Shown: piece after piece, positions 63,166 to 64,000 of the stretch
Layout of the letters: each line of letters begins with the position of its first letter
Numbering within the stretch: the stretch's first letter is position 1
Assembly: GCA_037039925.1 (NCBI GenBank)
Contig: JAXRKP010000346.1
Coordinates: 256,001-320,000, forward strand
Length of the DNA stretch: 64,000 nucleotides
Direction of reading: 5' to 3'
Source of the DNA: Doris montereyensis
Taxonomy: Eukaryota; Mollusca; Gastropoda; Nudibranchia; Dorididae
The notes under the pieces: generated by a model
The model's database searches: none
The model's input: only the letters and a program-made list of their open reading frames with translations
What the model was told of the DNA's origin: nothing
Program-made: the position numbers and the translations under genes

Positions 63166-63327
63166 TTTGTGTACGGAGGAGAGAAAATAGCATGCCATGA
63201 CCTGAAACGTCTGCTTGATGACCCTGTTTACAGAGATCGTTTGCCAGCCGACAAAATCCAGGAGATTGAAGACTTGGTCGATTTCAACAGGGGCAAAGCC
63301 ATCACTTACAACGAATTTGTCCGCATT
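63166..63327 (+). CDS. EF-hand gene, exon 2 (54 codons)
   Basis: Acceptor TTTCTACCCTTACAG ends at 63165. Donor GTGAGG begins at 63328. Both splices are in phase 0. It reads FVYGGEKIACHDLKRLLDDP, VYRDRLPADKIQEIEDLVDF and NRGKAITYNEFVRI. The stretch DFNRGKAITYNE is a good 12-residue EF-hand loop (acidic at 1, N at 3, G at 5, I at 8, E at 12) followed by helix FVRI. The preceding YGGEKIACHDLKRLL looks like a paired, degenerate EF-hand. The spacing of about 35 residues fits an EF-hand pair with one active calcium site. The family is not recognised. Confidence 0.82.
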
Positions 63328-63854
63328 GTGAGGAACTTTTCCCCCGGTTCTCTCCCTTTGCTCTCTGATTTGTTTTGATTTCTTTTCTGATTGCACTGCA
63401 GTTTCTTTTTCAGTTAATTGTTTTTTCTCGATTTAGGCGAGAGGTTCTTTACACATTTCGAGATCACTGCGTATTTTGAAAAATACATGATGTAATGCAA
63501 AGCAAAAGAAAAAAATGGAAAAATCACATAGCACCCCTGTGTATAAAAAAAGAAACAACGCGCCCCCCCCCCCCACACACACACACACACACATTTCCCC
63601 CAAAACCCCCCACAAAAAACAAAAAAAACCCCAACAAAACAAAACCGAATCACAAGCAAACATCCCCCCTCCCCCCTCAAAATAAAACAAACAACCCAAC
63701 AAAACTCCCCTCCAAAAAAAACCCCCAAAAAAACCAAAACAAAACAAAAAAAACCCAAAACAACAAAACAAAATAAACGAAACCAATGAACACTGAAGAA
63801 GGTCAAAATAAAAAATAAAATAAAAAAGGAGCCGTCTTTTGGCACTTTCCTCAG
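63328..63854. other. Short intron with C/A-rich low complexity
   Basis: Intron between exons 2 and 3. It contains a C run (63561-63575) followed by (CA)n, then a long A/C-rich zone to 63780. Strong strand asymmetry gives open frames on both strands without meaning. Confidence 0.6.
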
Positions 63855-64000
63855 GTCCTTGGCCAACAGCTATTGGACGATGTTGCCAGCGTGGATACTC
63901 ACAGCAGCTTTGACTCATCGAAGACGGAAAGCAGACGATTACAGAACACCATGATTTTCATGTGTAGAAACGCAGAACCCTTCGAGCTGGTGGAGGAGAA
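63855..64000 (+). CDS. EF-hand gene, exon 3 (runs off the window)
   Basis: Acceptor CACTTTCCTCAG ends at 63854. The exon continues the phase 0 frame as VLGQQLLDDVASVDTHSSFD, SSKTESRRLQNTMIFMCRNA and EPFELVEE and is open to the last base. It is a Ser/Asp-rich linker with possible phosphorylation sites, followed by a more hydrophobic start of a next segment (TMIFMCRNAEPFELVEE). No domain is recognised. The lack of indels across three exons suggests this gene is intact. Confidence 0.75.

Noticed and set aside
63414..63918. Open frames of 150-160 codons on the minus strand, rich in Phe, Gly and Cys
   Set aside because: They read the A/C-rich intron in antisense and overlap a well-supported plus-strand exon.

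Overview
The window is eukaryotic, animal-type DNA, most probably from a mollusc (a gastropod is my best guess). Coding sequence is split into short exons with GT-AG introns. tRNA-derived SINEs are scattered through it, some with a central segment of the gastropod type (a CGATAAA block followed by a GGTCCCGTGT-like block). There are also decayed LINE and Penelope-like retroelements. By eye, roughly half of the window is tandem repeat. Nothing indicates a prokaryote, plasmid or virus.

Layout. 1-12 kb: five exons of a collagen hydroxylysine galactosyltransferase (GT25/COLGALT family) on the + strand, starting before the window. Each intron between them carries its own minisatellite (34, 25, 30, 62 and 30 bp units), plus three tRNA-derived SINEs, one with a second SINE nested in it. 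Every exon except the fourth needs single-base corrections, mostly in homopolymers, to read through. 11-14 kb: two copies of a ~0.68 kb TTAA-flanked MITE. The terminal 31 bp of one copy is amplified into an exact 8-unit tandem array. 14-26 kb: minisatellites, including a 2.7 kb array of ~42 bp units, with gene-free AT-rich DNA between them. 26.2-36.0 kb: one 9.9 kb satellite built from an 8-bp word with optional dinucleotide spacers. 36.1-45.9 kb: related ~35 bp unit arrays that change orientation (+, -, +), with a 62-bp hairpin-forming unit between the opposed arms. 46.4-48.1 kb: a 5'-truncated Penelope-like element (reverse transcriptase plus GIY-YIG) on the minus strand, followed by a hammerhead-like motif on the + strand. 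48-58.4 kb: microsatellites, a 53-bp palindromic minisatellite, a tandem duplication eroded by GA repeats, and three LINE fragments. 58.6-64 kb: three in-phase exons of a second + strand gene with an EF-hand. It continues past the window and I do not recognise the family. Its first intron holds four more arrays and two SINEs.

The two genes show no functional link. The COLGALT exons would act in the ER lumen on collagen-domain proteins, and the second gene probably encodes a calcium-binding protein. The main interest is structural: inverted arrays, palindromes inside many unrelated repeat units, amplification of a transposon end, and SINEs that repeatedly abut simple repeats. Exon calls are by eye from splice sites and family resemblance. 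Repeat families are described but not matched to any database.
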